A stretch of DNA of 64,000 bases, from positions 1-64,000 of the forward strand of contig DDIR01000146.1 of NCBI GenBank assembly GCA_002338715.1, read 5' to 3'. The translations under genes were made by a program, and so were the position numbers. This DNA is from Phycisphaerales bacterium UBA1845 (GTDB lineage: Bacteria > Planctomycetota > Phycisphaerae > UBA1845). How positions within the stretch are numbered: position 1 is the first letter of the stretch; every line of letters begins with the position of its first letter. The notes beneath the pieces were generated by a model. That model was not told where the DNA came from. It searched no databases and was given only the letters and a program-made list of their open reading frames with translations. Below, in pieces: positions 9,753 to 19,347 of the stretch.

Positions 9753-10820
9753 ATGTTACGCAGATTGCTTTTGCTGGTTACGCCTTTTCTTGCTGCGGCG
9801 TTTGTCAACGGCGCGCGAGCCGACGACACCGTGTACATCGATGTTCAGATATCGCCGAGCAACATCGTGTTGGGACTCGACAAGGGAGCGGCTGTTACTG
9901 TCCACACAGACATCGCGTTTAGCACCGTGGATCGCAATACGGTCGCGCTGAGTGGATTGGCGCCATACCTCACCAAAGCCGACATCACCGGTAACCTGGT
10001 TGCAAAATTCCGTCAAAGTGAAGTGGAAGCGATTCTTTCCCCCGGTGTCGCCGCGCTGACTTTGACCGGGTTGACGCAGGACGGACTCACTTTTGAGGGG
10101 GCAGATTCGATTCGGGTGATTGCGGATCCCGCACCGCCGGTGCCCAACGGCTTGACGTTCTCCAATGGCCAACCGGCAGCAGTGAAAACGCTCCGCGTGA
10201 TGCCGGCGCAAACACTCACCCAAGTGGAAGTGGATCACATTCTGTTCATGCGTGAAGAAGAGAAGCTCGCCCGCGATGTTTACATCGCCATGTACGATCT
10301 TTGGGGCGTCCGTGTTTTCGACAACATCAGTCGCTTCGAACAGAATCACATGGATGCGATCAAGAACCTGATCGATACGTACGGACTCAACGATCCGGTT
10401 GTGGACGACACACCAGGGGTCTTTACCAATGGCGTATTCAGTGATCTATACGCCCAACTGACCACACAGGGTTCTGGATCATTGGTCGATGCGCTTGGCG
10501 TGGGCGCCTACATTGAGGATCTTGACATTGTCGATCTGCGCAATGCATTGAGTGAAGTGGAGTGCCAATGCGTCGTGCAGGTCTTTGAAAACCTCGAAGC
10601 CGGTTCGTGCAACCACCTGCGGGCTTTCGTGCAATTGCTGACTGCACAGGGCGAAACGTACACGCCGGAATTCCTGACGCAAGACGATTTCGATGCCATC
10701 ATCGATGGTGCACAAGGTGGCCCGCAAGGACCCAATGGCCAACAGTTTCAACAGCAACAACGACAGAACCGGTTGCAGCCGATGAAGCGCCAGCGGGCGC
10801 GGGATTGGTATGGCAATTAA
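9753..10820 (+). CDS. Exported DUF2202 (ferritin-like) domain protein
   Basis: The ATG at 9753 has AGGAGG 6 bases upstream and opens a clean signal peptide (LLLLVTPFLAAAFVNGARA), so I prefer it to the in-frame ATG at 9705. The mature N-terminal half is beta-rich and unassigned. The C-terminal half (about 160-325) matches the DUF2202 ferritin-like fold: LFMREEEKLARDVY, then FDNISRFEQNHMDAI, each with the Glu/His residues expected of a four-helix metal-binding bundle. The tail is glutamine-rich (about residues 330-345). Members of this family are of unknown function, possibly metal or oxidative-stress related. It is a monocistronic unit closed by a strong terminator. Confidence 0.85.
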   Translation: MLRRLLLLVTPFLAAAFVNGARADDTVYIDVQISPSNIVLGLDKGAAVTVHTDIAFSTVDRNTVALSGLAPYLTKADITGNLVAKFRQSEVEAILSPGVAALTLTGLTQDGLTFEGADSIRVIADPAPPVPNGLTFSNGQPAAVKTLRVMPAQTLTQVEVDHILFMREEEKLARDVYIAMYDLWGVRVFDNISRFEQNHMDAIKNLIDTYGLNDPVVDDTPGVFTNGVFSDLYAQLTTQGSGSLVDALGVGAYIEDLDIVDLRNALSEVECQCVVQVFENLEAGSCNHLRAFVQLLTAQGETYTPEFLTQDDFDAIIDGAQGGPQGPNGQQFQQQQRQNRLQPMKRQRARDWYGN

Positions 10821-10893
10821 GTCGTCGACCAGATGAATCAATCGCGACAGGATACGAATTGTATCCGCTGGAACTTGCAAGTTGCGACTTAGA

Positions 10894-10937
10894 GGCAGGC
10901 TCCGAGGCACACGTGCCCCAGAGTCTGCCCGGTTTTT
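10894..10937 (+). terminator. Rho-independent terminator after the DUF2202 gene
   Basis: A long imperfect hairpin spans 10894-10929. The outer arms GGCAG/CTGCC and CTC/GAG are followed by a small internal loop and the inner arms GGCA/TGCC around a CACG loop. TTTTT follows at 10933-10937. It lies 74 bases after the stop of the DUF2202 gene. A separate 12-base palindrome, AACTTGCAAGTT, lies just upstream (10872-10883). Confidence 0.8.
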
Positions 10938-11073
10938 ATTGCGTTCGTAATCAGCACGCTACCATGCCGCGAACGGAATTGGGAGCACGCAAATACAGTA
11001 AAACAGGTGTTCAAGTGATTTCGGCGATCTTCCCGCGCGGCAAAATGCGGAAGATCGTCGCTGTCCGACGACC

Positions 11074-11325
11074 CTAAGGCGTCAGGGCGTCGTCACGCCA
11101 TTCGTCGATAAGCTTCTTCGTAGGATCAGCCATGCTGGCGTCGCCGAGGTCGATCGATCGCTGAACGACCTTCTCGCCATCGTGTTCACGATATCGAACA
11201 GCCCAATGCTCACGGGAGCTTGATGCCGTTTTCTTGATCACTGAACCGGCTTTGATGAGGCGCGGTTTGGCCATTTCTAGTTTGGCGCGAACCAGATCCC
11301 ATCGGGTGTGCGCTCCGTCGACCAT
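11074..11325 (-). CDS. Small hypothetical protein downstream of acyl carrier protein
   Basis: An 83-residue basic protein. The stretch HWAVRYREHDGEKVVQRSI resembles the short beta-hairpin of phage-integrase arm-type or similar DNA-binding modules, but this is a weak resemblance and I do not assign a function. It starts 14 bases after the acyl carrier protein stop and has the same orientation, so it may be the last gene of that operon. No Shine-Dalgarno sequence is visible. Confidence 0.5.
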   Translation of the reverse strand: MVDGAHTRWDLVRAKLEMAKPRLIKAGSVIKKTASSSREHWAVRYREHDGEKVVQRSIDLGDASMADPTKKLIDEWRDDALTP

Positions 11326-11339
11326 GACGGACGTGAGCG

Positions 11340-11579
11340 TCAGACGTAATGACCAATGACAGAGACGGCGCTTTCGATGGTCTGGGCGGCCAGCGCTTGA
11401 TCCTGATCCATGTCGATGTTGAATTCGGCTTCAAAGGCCATCACAAGCTCGACGCTTTGCATGGACTCCGCGCCCAGATCAAAGATGAAACTGTCGCTCG
11501 GCTTGATTTCTTTTGGATCAATGTTGAGTACTCTGCCCGTGACTTTCTTCACCCTGTCGAAAAGTTCATTCTGATCCAT
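11340..11579 (-). CDS. Acyl carrier protein
   Basis: A 79-residue acidic helical protein with the acyl carrier fold. The phosphopantetheine-accepting serine is in FDLGAESMQSVELVMAFE, where the usual DSL is ES-M, a common variation in specialised carriers. It is therefore likely a dedicated rather than the housekeeping fatty-acid carrier. GGAG lies about 8 bases before the ATG. It sits 29 bases after the ADP-forming acyl-CoA synthetase, so an acyl group activated or released by that enzyme could be carried here; this is inferred from the neighbourhood. Confidence 0.92.
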   Translation of the reverse strand: MDQNELFDRVKKVTGRVLNIDPKEIKPSDSFIFDLGAESMQSVELVMAFEAEFNIDMDQDQALAAQTIESAVSVIGHYV

Positions 11580-11608
11580 TGGTAGACTCCGCTGCGATGG
11601 ACTCGCGT

Positions 11609-13789
11609 TTAAGTTTCTTGATTGAAAGTCTCTTTGGCTACCCGAATTCGAATGTCCGCGATGTGGCAGCCGTCGCCTCTTGGATGAACGATCATTGGAT
11701 TGATGTCGAGTTCTTGAATGTCGGGCCGATCGACAGCAAGCTGCGACAGTCGCATGAGCGCTTCCTCAAGGGCCGCAACGTCGCTTGGCGCCTGGCCACG
11801 CAAGCCCGCAAGAATCGGCGATGTCTTCAGTCCGTGTACCATTTCATGTGCAGCCGCGCTCGTGATCGGCGCGACCCGAAAGGTGACATCCTTGAATGCC
11901 TCGACGTAGATGCCTCCCAATCCGAACATCAGAACCGGGCCAAATACCGGATCGCGATTGATTCCGAAGATAACCTCGTGACCTTTCGGGATCATCGGGC
12001 GGACAATGATCCCGTCGAGTTCTGATTCACTGATCTTTGTTCGCGCACTTCCGTGAATCTGCTTGAATGCCTGCCGAACAGCTTCTGCGTCAACCAGATT
12101 CAGCGCGACACCCTGGACTTCTGACTTGTGGATGATCTTCTTTGAAGCGACGCGCAACACGACTGGGTAACCCATCGTCTCCGCTGCGGCGACAGCCTCC
12201 TCTGGTGAATGCGTCAGTTCATACGCAGTCACCGGCAGGCCGTAAGCCTTCGCGATTTCCAAGGCATGCGGTTCGGAAAGGTATCCTTCTTCGGCGTCAC
12301 CAAGAATGTTCGCGACGCGGTCTGCGTCCACCTCGAACGAAGTCACCTTGGAAGGTTCGCGCTCGAGCCAGGATTTGTACTCGACGACTTTGGCCATTGC
12401 CCGCACAGCCGCCTCGGGCAAAATGTAGTGCGGTATTTCGGCATTCTCCAGAATTCGAATTCCCGGAAGAACATCCTGCGCGCCCATGAATGAGCAACTG
12501 ATCGTCTTGCCCGAATCACGGTGTTTCGCTGAAACTTCGCAGATCGTCTTAGCGATGTCGGTGATGTTGGTCATTGATTGGGGCGTCAGGATAGTCAGAA
12601 TCTGATCAACGCCCGGGTCGGCATAGACCGCTTCGAGTGCAGTCGCATATCGATCATCACGTGCGTCACCAATCACATCGACCGGGTTGGATGTGTTGGC
12701 CGTCTTGGGCAAGCCGGCGCGAAGCATTGCCCCAGTGTCCTCGGAGAACTTGGCAAGCCTCAATCCATCATCGACTGCGGCATCGGTGGCCATGACTCCG
12801 GGGCCACCGGCGTTGGTGATGATGGCGATTCGATCGCCTCGCGGGAGCGGCTGACTCGCGAACAACTGGGCGGTGTTGAACATGTCCTCGATGGTGTCGC
12901 AGTGAATGATTCCGGACTGCCGAAAGGCGCTTTCGCACACTTCGGCACTTGAAGCCAGGGAACCGGTATGGGATTGAGCGGCTGACGCGCCCGCCGCAGT
13001 GCGCCCACTCTTGATGGCGAGAATCGGTTTGGGGTTGCTGCGGTTGCCAGCGATCATCTCTGCAGCCCGCATCAGTTCCCGCCCGCGCGGAATACCCTCC
13101 AAATACAGCAGGATGACGGAAGTCTGCGGGTCGTCGGCGAGGTATTGAAGCAAATCCACATCGTCGATGTCGGCTTTGTTGCCAAGGCTGACAAACTTGC
13201 TGAACCCGATGTTCTTGCCAGCCGCATAATCGAGCACCGCGGTACACAGCGCGCCGCTTTGCGACACGAATGCAATCCGCCCCTGGCTGGGCATGTTGCG
13301 GGCGAAGCTGGCGTTGAGGCAAACGTCTGGATCGCAATTGATCACGCCCAGGCAGTTGGGCCCGAGGATTCGTATCCCCGCTTCCTTGGCGATGGCCGTC
13401 ACGCGCTGTTCGCGTTTCAGGCCTTCCGGTCCTGACTCGCGAAATCCCGCGGAGATGATGACTGCCGATTTAATGCCTTTTTCTGCGCACTGGCTTAAGG
13501 CTTTCTCACAGACCATTCCCGGAAATACGAGAACGGCAAGATCAACCGGGTCGGGAATGTCGATGATGTAGTCGAATGCGCGGACGCCGAGAATCTCCTT
13601 CTTCCGCGGCGCAACCGGATAAACCGGACCGTTGAACCCGCTGTTGATCAAGTTGGCGAAAATATCGTGCGGCACGGTTCCGGGCGTGTTGGTTACACCC
13701 AGAACAGCCACCGAGCGCGGTTCAAACAACGCGCTGAGATTCCCGAATGTCTTGTCGTCCAGTGTTTCGGGCGTCAGGATTGTATCCAT
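11609..13789 (-). CDS. ADP-forming acetate/acyl-CoA synthetase (fused alpha-beta)
   Basis: This 726-residue protein joins the CoA-binding and ligase domains (alpha part, about 1-470) to a C-terminal ATP-grasp domain (beta part, about 490-720). Visible marks: the Rossmann start SVAVLGVTNTPG, the CoA-ligase segment FVSQSGALCTAVLDY, the phospho-histidine loop AAQSHTGSLAS, the ATP-grasp lysine segment VVLRVASKKIIHKSE, and the C-terminal ELDINPM. The family interconverts acyl-CoA + ADP + phosphate with acid + CoA + ATP. No GNAT domain is present, so it is not a Pat-type lysine acetyltransferase. It lies in a minus-strand row with GlmU-like and NagB genes, suggesting that it balances acetate and acetyl-CoA during amino-sugar use. 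Confidence 0.92.
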   Translation of the reverse strand: MDTILTPETLDDKTFGNLSALFEPRSVAVLGVTNTPGTVPHDIFANLINSGFNGPVYPVAPRKKEILGVRAFDYIIDIPDPVDLAVLVFPGMVCEKALSQCAEKGIKSAVIISAGFRESGPEGLKREQRVTAIAKEAGIRILGPNCLGVINCDPDVCLNASFARNMPSQGRIAFVSQSGALCTAVLDYAAGKNIGFSKFVSLGNKADIDDVDLLQYLADDPQTSVILLYLEGIPRGRELMRAAEMIAGNRSNPKPILAIKSGRTAAGASAAQSHTGSLASSAEVCESAFRQSGIIHCDTIEDMFNTAQLFASQPLPRGDRIAIITNAGGPGVMATDAAVDDGLRLAKFSEDTGAMLRAGLPKTANTSNPVDVIGDARDDRYATALEAVYADPGVDQILTILTPQSMTNITDIAKTICEVSAKHRDSGKTISCSFMGAQDVLPGIRILENAEIPHYILPEAAVRAMAKVVEYKSWLEREPSKVTSFEVDADRVANILGDAEEGYLSEPHALEIAKAYGLPVTAYELTHSPEEAVAAAETMGYPVVLRVASKKIIHKSEVQGVALNLVDAEAVRQAFKQIHGSARTKISESELDGIIVRPMIPKGHEVIFGINRDPVFGPVLMFGLGGIYVEAFKDVTFRVAPITSAAAHEMVHGLKTSPILAGLRGQAPSDVAALEEALMRLSQLAVDRPDIQELDINPMIVHPRGDGCHIADIRIRVAKETFNQET

Positions 13790-13867
13790 GTTCTGGCTCC
13801 CGCCGATTCCTTCAGTTGACCTGCAAACGATGACCGTTTGGCACTTGCCAATGTCGATTGCCTTACG

Positions 13868-15118
13868 TTAAGCGCCGACCATCGCCCGACGTGCCCGTTC
13901 GACGTGGGCATTGCGGTCGGCGGCTGTCATTTCGAAAACGTGGTGAAGCAGTTCTTCCATTGAATCTGTCAAATCGACTTTTCGACGCGACATCGCCGTT
14001 CTGGCGGTATCGATCAAGCCACGTAATCCGAACCCCTTGGTGATCGCACCGCCAAGGAACCACGTGAACGGTGGGATGTATTTGGGTAGTGGTGAACCCG
14101 TTGCGACCAGAACGGCCATCGTTCCAACGACCGATCCTGTGTTGAGAAGCGTCCCGATGCTCGTTTTGACATGGTCGCCGATGATGCTTCCCACCTTGCG
14201 CGAGCCCGTGTCGACGGGGCGATTGTTGACGATCACGCTAACGTTCGAATAGTCGTTCTTCAGATCGCTGTTGGTGGTGAGCGCTCCGAGGTTGACCCAT
14301 TCACCCACATAGGCGTGCCCCAAGAAGCCGTCATGGTACTTGTTGGAGTTGCCGTGGATGATGCTCTCTTCGACCTCACCGCCAACGCGACAGTTCGGGC
14401 CAATGGAACTGCCTTCACGCACTTTCGCACCGAGGAGAATGGACCCCGCGCCGACGTAGCACGGTCCTTCGATGCGCGTGAATGGATGCACTTCGCAACC
14501 GGGCTCGATCGTGACCGGGCCCGCATTTGTATCGATGCAAACCAGTGGGTGGATCGATGCGCCGTCGCCGACAAAGACTCGGTCTTTGGGGCCATGAATC
14601 ACTGCTGATTCGTGCATGACGCCGTGAATGCCGTTTTTGCCAATCGCATCGAAGTCGGCGGTGATTTCTTCAGGATTGGCGAGCATCACATCCCAAATGT
14701 AGTCAAACCACCTGCCTTCGTACTCGGCTCGTGCGGATTGTTCGGCAGCTGCGAATAGCGTTTCGATGCTGTCGATTTCGGCGAAGTGGCCCGTCGTTCG
14801 CCATGCGGCAAGTTGATCGCCTTTCCAGAATGCGATACCCGGATCCGGAACCTTCCAATTTTCACAGCGCATTCGAGCGTTGATGAACAGAACATCACCC
14901 GAGACTCCGGATAGGTCGTTGATCGGTTTGTCGCAGCGTGCCGCGAGTGTTGGCACCAGGTAATCGCGCACGATCAAAGCGGAAACGTCTTTATCGACGT
15001 TGCGGGCGATCTTGCAGCAAAGTGATGTTGCGCCGCATCGCAATTCGAATATCCCGCGTACATGACTGATTGGTGCGAAACGATCGGTCTGCTTGTCTTC
15101 AAAAATGACTAGGTTCAT
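13868..15118 (-). CDS. GlmU-family sugar nucleotidyltransferase/acetyltransferase-like protein
   Basis: This 416-residue protein has a divergent N-terminal nucleotidyltransferase-like part (about 1-150; MNLVIFEDKQTDRFAPISHV) and a left-handed beta-helix of hexapeptide repeats (about 165-350). The helix contains the acetyltransferase-like run NLGALTTNSDLKNDYSNV and KTSIGTLLNTGS. This matches the alternative GlmU type found in Bacteroidota and Planctomycetota, not the classical E. coli GlmU. The likely role is UDP-N-acetylglucosamine or related amino-sugar nucleotide synthesis, feeding cell-envelope polymers. It lies 60 bases after nagB, which makes the opposite-direction amino-sugar reaction, and 78 bases before the acyl-CoA synthetase. 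Confidence 0.85.
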   Translation of the reverse strand: MNLVIFEDKQTDRFAPISHVRGIFELRCGATSLCCKIARNVDKDVSALIVRDYLVPTLAARCDKPINDLSGVSGDVLFINARMRCENWKVPDPGIAFWKGDQLAAWRTTGHFAEIDSIETLFAAAEQSARAEYEGRWFDYIWDVMLANPEEITADFDAIGKNGIHGVMHESAVIHGPKDRVFVGDGASIHPLVCIDTNAGPVTIEPGCEVHPFTRIEGPCYVGAGSILLGAKVREGSSIGPNCRVGGEVEESIIHGNSNKYHDGFLGHAYVGEWVNLGALTTNSDLKNDYSNVSVIVNNRPVDTGSRKVGSIIGDHVKTSIGTLLNTGSVVGTMAVLVATGSPLPKYIPPFTWFLGGAITKGFGLRGLIDTARTAMSRRKVDLTDSMEELLHHVFEMTAADRNAHVERARRAMVGA

Positions 15119-15178
15119 GGCATCTGCCTCACAATGTGCCGTGTCTCTACATTTGTCCCGGTTACAAGAGACTGCGAT

Positions 15179-15961
15179 CTATAACGCGGGGGCCCCCGGC
15201 TTCTTGTCCTGTATCCATAGGTAGTAGTCGCGCATCTTGAGTTGTTCAGATGCAGCCGCATCCAAGTAGACTGTTGCCATGGGATGCAGTTGCAGCGCGC
15301 TGGCGGTGATCATGCTGGTGACGGGGCCCTCGACCGCTTCGGCAATCGCTTTTGCTTTGCTTGAGCCGTTGGCGAGCAGGACCAATTTGCGCGATTCGAG
15401 GATCGTGCCCACGCCCATGGTGATCGCGTAAATCGGAACGTCCGACGCCTTGTCGAAAAAGCGCGCGTTGTCGTCGATGGTGGACTTGGCAAGCGTCTTC
15501 AGGCGTGTGCGAGACTGCAGCGAACTGCCCGGTTCGTTAAACGCGATGTGGCCGTCCGAACCAATTCCGAGAATCTGGACATCAATCCCACCGCACTCCA
15601 TGATTCGACGCTCGTACCACTCGCAAAATGCTTGATAGTTGCTCGTGGTGCCCGAGGGGATGTAGATGTTCTGCCTCGGAATGTTGACGGCTGAGAAGAA
15701 GTTGTCATGCATGAACCGGTGATAGCTCTGTTCATGCTGCGGGCTGAGCCCAACATACTCGTCCAGGTTGAAGGTGGTCACCTGGGAGAAATCAAGTCCC
15801 TCTTCCTTGTGCAGCCGCACCAATTCCTGATAAAGCCCCAGTGGAGTGGAGCCAGTGGCCATCCCCAGGACCGCATTCGGCTTGGTGTTGAGTACGTTGG
15901 CGATATCACGAGCTGCCGCCTTGCTCATTGCTTCGTATTCTTCGCAGATAATGACTTCCAT
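15179..15961 (-). CDS. nagB: Glucosamine-6-phosphate deaminase
   Basis: The enzyme converts glucosamine-6-phosphate to fructose-6-phosphate and ammonia. At 260 residues it has the usual NagB length. Diagnostic stretches are present: the phosphate-binding loop GMATGSTPLGLY, the catalytic Asp in TFNLDEYVGL, and GIGSDGHIAFNEPGS with the Asp/His/Glu relay. GGGAG lies 8 bases before the ATG. It is the first gene of the minus-strand row nagB, GlmU-like, acyl-CoA synthetase, acyl carrier, small protein. The 928-base upstream gap holds two inverted repeats that could be operators. Confidence 0.97.
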   Translation of the reverse strand: MEVIICEEYEAMSKAAARDIANVLNTKPNAVLGMATGSTPLGLYQELVRLHKEEGLDFSQVTTFNLDEYVGLSPQHEQSYHRFMHDNFFSAVNIPRQNIYIPSGTTSNYQAFCEWYERRIMECGGIDVQILGIGSDGHIAFNEPGSSLQSRTRLKTLAKSTIDDNARFFDKASDVPIYAITMGVGTILESRKLVLLANGSSKAKAIAEAVEGPVTSMITASALQLHPMATVYLDAAASEQLKMRDYYLWIQDKKPGAPAL

Positions 15962-16110
15962 GGGTGAATCTCCCTGTTTGGTGGATTGACGTGTAACGCA
16001 ACTCCGATCTTGGCGCTGAAATCGAGTGTCTCAGTCGCCCCAAACGGGCTGATTGCACTTGCTCTGGCCGCATCTCGACCCGTTTAGTTCAATTTCCGTT
16101 GGTTATTTGG

Positions 16111-16125
16111 CGCAATTAAATTGCG
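16111..16125. promoter_or_regulatory. Perfect inverted repeat, candidate operator
   Basis: CGCAATT A AATTGCG is a perfect 7-bp inverted repeat about a central A, 150 bases upstream of nagB. The same half-site CGCAATT recurs in a palindrome at 21023-21034. A repressor binding site is plausible but not shown. Confidence 0.35.
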
Positions 16126-16186
16126 ATTTCGCTCTATTAATTCGAAAACCATCCTAATTCTTTGGGCCTGCAAACGACTTTTCTTA

Positions 16187-16220
16187 TTGCACCAACAGAG
16201 CAATAGCAGTTGGTGTGCAA
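16187..16220. repeat. Inverted repeat / potential stem-loop
   Basis: TTGCACCAAC at 16187-16196 faces GTTGGTGTGCAA at 16209-16220. The arms pair over 10 bases with a two-base bulge around a 12-base loop. It lies in the nagB upstream gap and may be an operator or an RNA hairpin. Confidence 0.4.
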
Positions 16221-16889
16221 ATAGTGGGAGAGGCCTTCGCCGCGAGGACGACGGACCGTGCATTCGCGAACGATCGGGTCATCGAATCCGCCTGCCGAAA
16301 AGGGGAAGATGTATCCTGGCAGGGTCGAATCCGTATTCGTTGCTCCATGAATCGAGCATCCAACGCTGAGTAGGGCGACGCGCACTACGCAACCCTTGCG
16401 TTGCCCCGGGGGACCGGTTTCGCGGCACGTTCTCGGTTGCGTAAACTATCTATTGGTAATCAGTTACTGTTTTTCGCCTGGCTGGATTAAGCGTCCAAGA
16501 CGATCTACCGTCCTCGGTTTTAATTATTTAATTCATTTTCTGATTTATTTGCGGTAGGATGGATCGTTGAACTCTTGAGTCGGTCGCGATTGTCGGCCAT
16601 CAGATGCAACACTCCACGGCGCGGCCGTTAAGTAAAATCGCGGTTTCCGATTCGAGAAGTCTTTGCACCTGGATCGAACGTGCCTGACCGCTGCCCGCAT
16701 GAGCGTCCTCATGTACTCTGGATATCTGCCAACCTTCGCGCGTCGTCAGAAAGCACCGCCTGGTGTCGCATGCCCAACCAACGGGTCGCGAAATGAGTTT
16801 CGCAAACCACATTCATTCGCGCTACAACCACGTTCAGTTGTACGCCGCGTTGACCATCGCTCCATCAATGCCATTGAGGAGAAACAGAA

Positions 16890-19298
16890 ATGCGAAAGTG
16901 TGCCAAGAACAAACCGTCGGATCGGGTTAGCGCCCACGTTGCGTGCTATGCCTTGTTGACTTTCTTGCTGCTGGCGAATCTTGCAGAAGCGCAGGTTATT
17001 GTTGACAACGATGATGGTTCGCCTGCGTACGTAGAAACCGGAGGTTGGTCGGCCAGCGGATCGACCGGCTACGACGGCGGGACCTACCGGTTCGCATCTC
17101 CGGGCGGGGCCAGCACCGCGACCTGGACGGCGACAATCCCAACTGCCGGCGAATACGAGGTCTTCGTCTGGTACGTCCCTGGATCAAACCGCGCGACGTC
17201 CGCCAAGTACGACATTGCTGCCAGCGATGGCACGCACACGGTCTTTGTCAATCAGACTGGTGGCGGTTACACGTTTGATTCCATCGGAACATTTAACTTC
17301 AACGCAGGTAACGCATCGATCACGCTCGATGCAGCCGGCAGTTCCGGCGGCAGCGTGGTCATTGCCGATGCGGTGCGCTTCGGTGGAACATCGGGCGGCG
17401 AATGCACGCTGGACACGTCAGATGAGGTTCGTCCAGGCGTCTTTCACAAAGCGTACACGTGTCCCGCCCCGCGCGCCATCCACGTTCTCGAATTCGATTT
17501 GCAAAACCCCCAGTACACGATCGATATGGGCTTTGCGCTGGGCAAGCGCAACTACGCGCTCAAGGAACCGGTCTCCGGAATTGCGCAGCGCTACGATGCG
17601 CCGGGCAATGAGGTGGTGGGCGCGATCAACGCATCCTTTTTCGAAGCGGGGCTTGGCATCATCGGGATGTTGGGCACAGGTGGCAACCTGATTGCATCGC
17701 GGGATGACATCACGTGGGACCAGCAGACCTATATGCTCATGCAATCCGGAGAGGGTTGGGCAGCTTCGAACCTCACCACCGCTACGATGACTGCCCGCTT
17801 TGCAGACACGACCGAAGTACCCATCGACATTCTTGACTACCCGTGCGCGGGCGGTTCGATCAGCGTCTACACGACGGATTGGGATGCATCGACCGGTTCG
17901 ACGTTTGAGGGTGTTGAGATCATTGTCGAGGACGTCAACTATCCATTGCGGCCGAACAAGGAGATTGCCGGCACAATCACGGCGATCCATACGGGTGCGG
18001 CGTCGCTCGACAACACGATCCCCGAGAATGGACTCGTGCTCGCCGCATGTTCAGGTGCCGAATCGGAATTGCTCCCGCACGCCGTTGTGGGCGAAAAGGT
18101 ATCGATTCGTTTTGATATGTCGCCTCCTGAATTGGTGAACCTCAAGACACTTTGCACGGGCAACGCCTGGATGGTGAAAGATGGTGCGCCGTTTCATGGT
18201 GGGGGGCCCGATCGTCATCCCCGCACGGTCATTGCGTGGTCGGGTACGAAGCATTGGTTCGTCACGTTTGACGGACGTCAGCCGGGCTACAGCGTCGGCG
18301 CCAACGTCGCCGAAATGACCGAGTTTCTTATCGATACCCTGCACGTGGACAACGCCATCAACTTGGACGGCGGCGGATCAACAACGATGGTGGTCGAAGG
18401 CGAAGTGGTCAATTGCCCATCGGACGGCGCAACAACGCCCTGCACCGGAAACGAACGGGCGGTGCCCAATTCGCTGATGCTCGTCGAACGGGACGCGACC
18501 TCGACATTCCCACTGGTGGATTGGTTTTCCCTGCCCGGCCGATCGCTACCATGGGATGATAAGTTTCGATTCAATACGTTGTTCGGCGGATTGACAGGAG
18601 GGGGCCCTGCTGGGCTGCAGGTGCTAAATCCCGACGGCGGGTTTGAGACCGTATCCGTCGGGGGCGCAGGCGATCATAATTACACGGTTACGACCAAGGT
18701 GCTCTGCGAATACCGGCCGGAATTGGCGGCTGATGGATTTGAGCGCGTGGGCATCTTCGCCCGCGACGATGGCAACGGCAACTTCGACAGCACGACTTTG
18801 GGCGGTGGGAATTGCTACGCATTGACCTTCGATTCCAATGACGGCCGCATTCGCGCGGGCGTCATTGTCGATGGCGTATTCACCGACTTTCTGGAATCCT
18901 CGCCGCATTTTGCACCATCCACCGCTTGGCGCAGGTTTGAAATCGATTGCCGCGAATCGATTGTCACTTTCAGCGTTGACGACGAAGTCCTTGCCTCCGT
19001 GATGGATTCGACGTACAGCCATGGTCGGTTTGGAATCGGTTACCACGAGTACTTCAACAGTGACCTTAACATTAAAGGAACCCTCGCAGACAACTTCAGC
19101 GCCATTTGGCTGGACTTCGATTGGGACGACGACGGCGACGTGGATCTGGCCGACTTCAATATTTTCGCATTGTGCGCAGCGGGGCCTGCGACGGCGTATC
19201 CGGAGGGACACACCTGTTTGTCGATGGACGGCAATCGGGATTTGAAGATCGACCTATCTGATTTTCGGTTGATGCAAGAGGTCTTTACGGGCAATTAG
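16890..19298 (+). CDS. Secreted phosphodiester glycosidase-like protein with golvesin-like and dockerin-like domains
   Basis: An 802-residue exported protein with its signal peptide ending near ANLAEA. Order: a golvesin C-terminal-like beta-sandwich (about 35-170; GEYEVFVWYVPGSNRA and GGSVVIADAVRFGG); a phosphodiester glycosidase/NAGPA-type domain (about 185-530) with the hallmark NLDGGGSTTMVVEGE and PNSLMLVE; a jelly-roll domain (about 545-745); and a C-terminal paired calcium loop (DFDWDDDGDVDLADFNIF, then GNRDLKIDLSDF). The NAGPA fold cleaves N-acetylglucosamine-1-phosphodiesters, so the target may be a teichoic-acid-like or phosphoglycan polymer; this is inferred. A purine-rich GAGGAGA stretch precedes the ATG. 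Confidence 0.87.
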   Translation: MRKCAKNKPSDRVSAHVACYALLTFLLLANLAEAQVIVDNDDGSPAYVETGGWSASGSTGYDGGTYRFASPGGASTATWTATIPTAGEYEVFVWYVPGSNRATSAKYDIAASDGTHTVFVNQTGGGYTFDSIGTFNFNAGNASITLDAAGSSGGSVVIADAVRFGGTSGGECTLDTSDEVRPGVFHKAYTCPAPRAIHVLEFDLQNPQYTIDMGFALGKRNYALKEPVSGIAQRYDAPGNEVVGAINASFFEAGLGIIGMLGTGGNLIASRDDITWDQQTYMLMQSGEGWAASNLTTATMTARFADTTEVPIDILDYPCAGGSISVYTTDWDASTGSTFEGVEIIVEDVNYPLRPNKEIAGTITAIHTGAASLDNTIPENGLVLAACSGAESELLPHAVVGEKVSIRFDMSPPELVNLKTLCTGNAWMVKDGAPFHGGGPDRHPRTVIAWSGTKHWFVTFDGRQPGYSVGANVAEMTEFLIDTLHVDNAINLDGGGSTTMVVEGEVVNCPSDGATTPCTGNERAVPNSLMLVERDATSTFPLVDWFSLPGRSLPWDDKFRFNTLFGGLTGGGPAGLQVLNPDGGFETVSVGGAGDHNYTVTTKVLCEYRPELAADGFERVGIFARDDGNGNFDSTTLGGGNCYALTFDSNDGRIRAGVIVDGVFTDFLESSPHFAPSTAWRRFEIDCRESIVTFSVDDEVLASVMDSTYSHGRFGIGYHEYFNSDLNIKGTLADNFSAIWLDFDWDDDGDVDLADFNIFALCAAGPATAYPEGHTCLSMDGNRDLKIDLSDFRLMQEVFTGN

Positions 19299-19347
19299 CA
19301 CCGCACAGTTCGCCGGTCCTTGCGACGCACCTATTACCGGTTGCGGT

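Larger units (their letters stand above)
15962..16889 (+). other. Long intergenic region upstream of nagB and the glycosidase gene
   Basis: A 928-base divergent gap, AT-rich around 16100-16190 and 16500-16560. No ORF here has a convincing start or family. It holds two inverted repeats, listed separately. The segment ending GGTCGAATCC near 16330 looks faintly like a tRNA T-arm, but no cloverleaf can be built around it. Confidence 0.5.

Noticed and set aside
11074..11325. Calling the small protein an integrase fragment
   Set aside because: Only a short HWAVRYREHDGEKVV-like stretch resembles such domains, and there is no catalytic region or mobile-element context.
16300..16350. tRNA-like T-arm GGTCGAATCC
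   Set aside because: No acceptor stem, anticodon arm or D-arm pairs with it, and the T-loop lacks the standard TTC.
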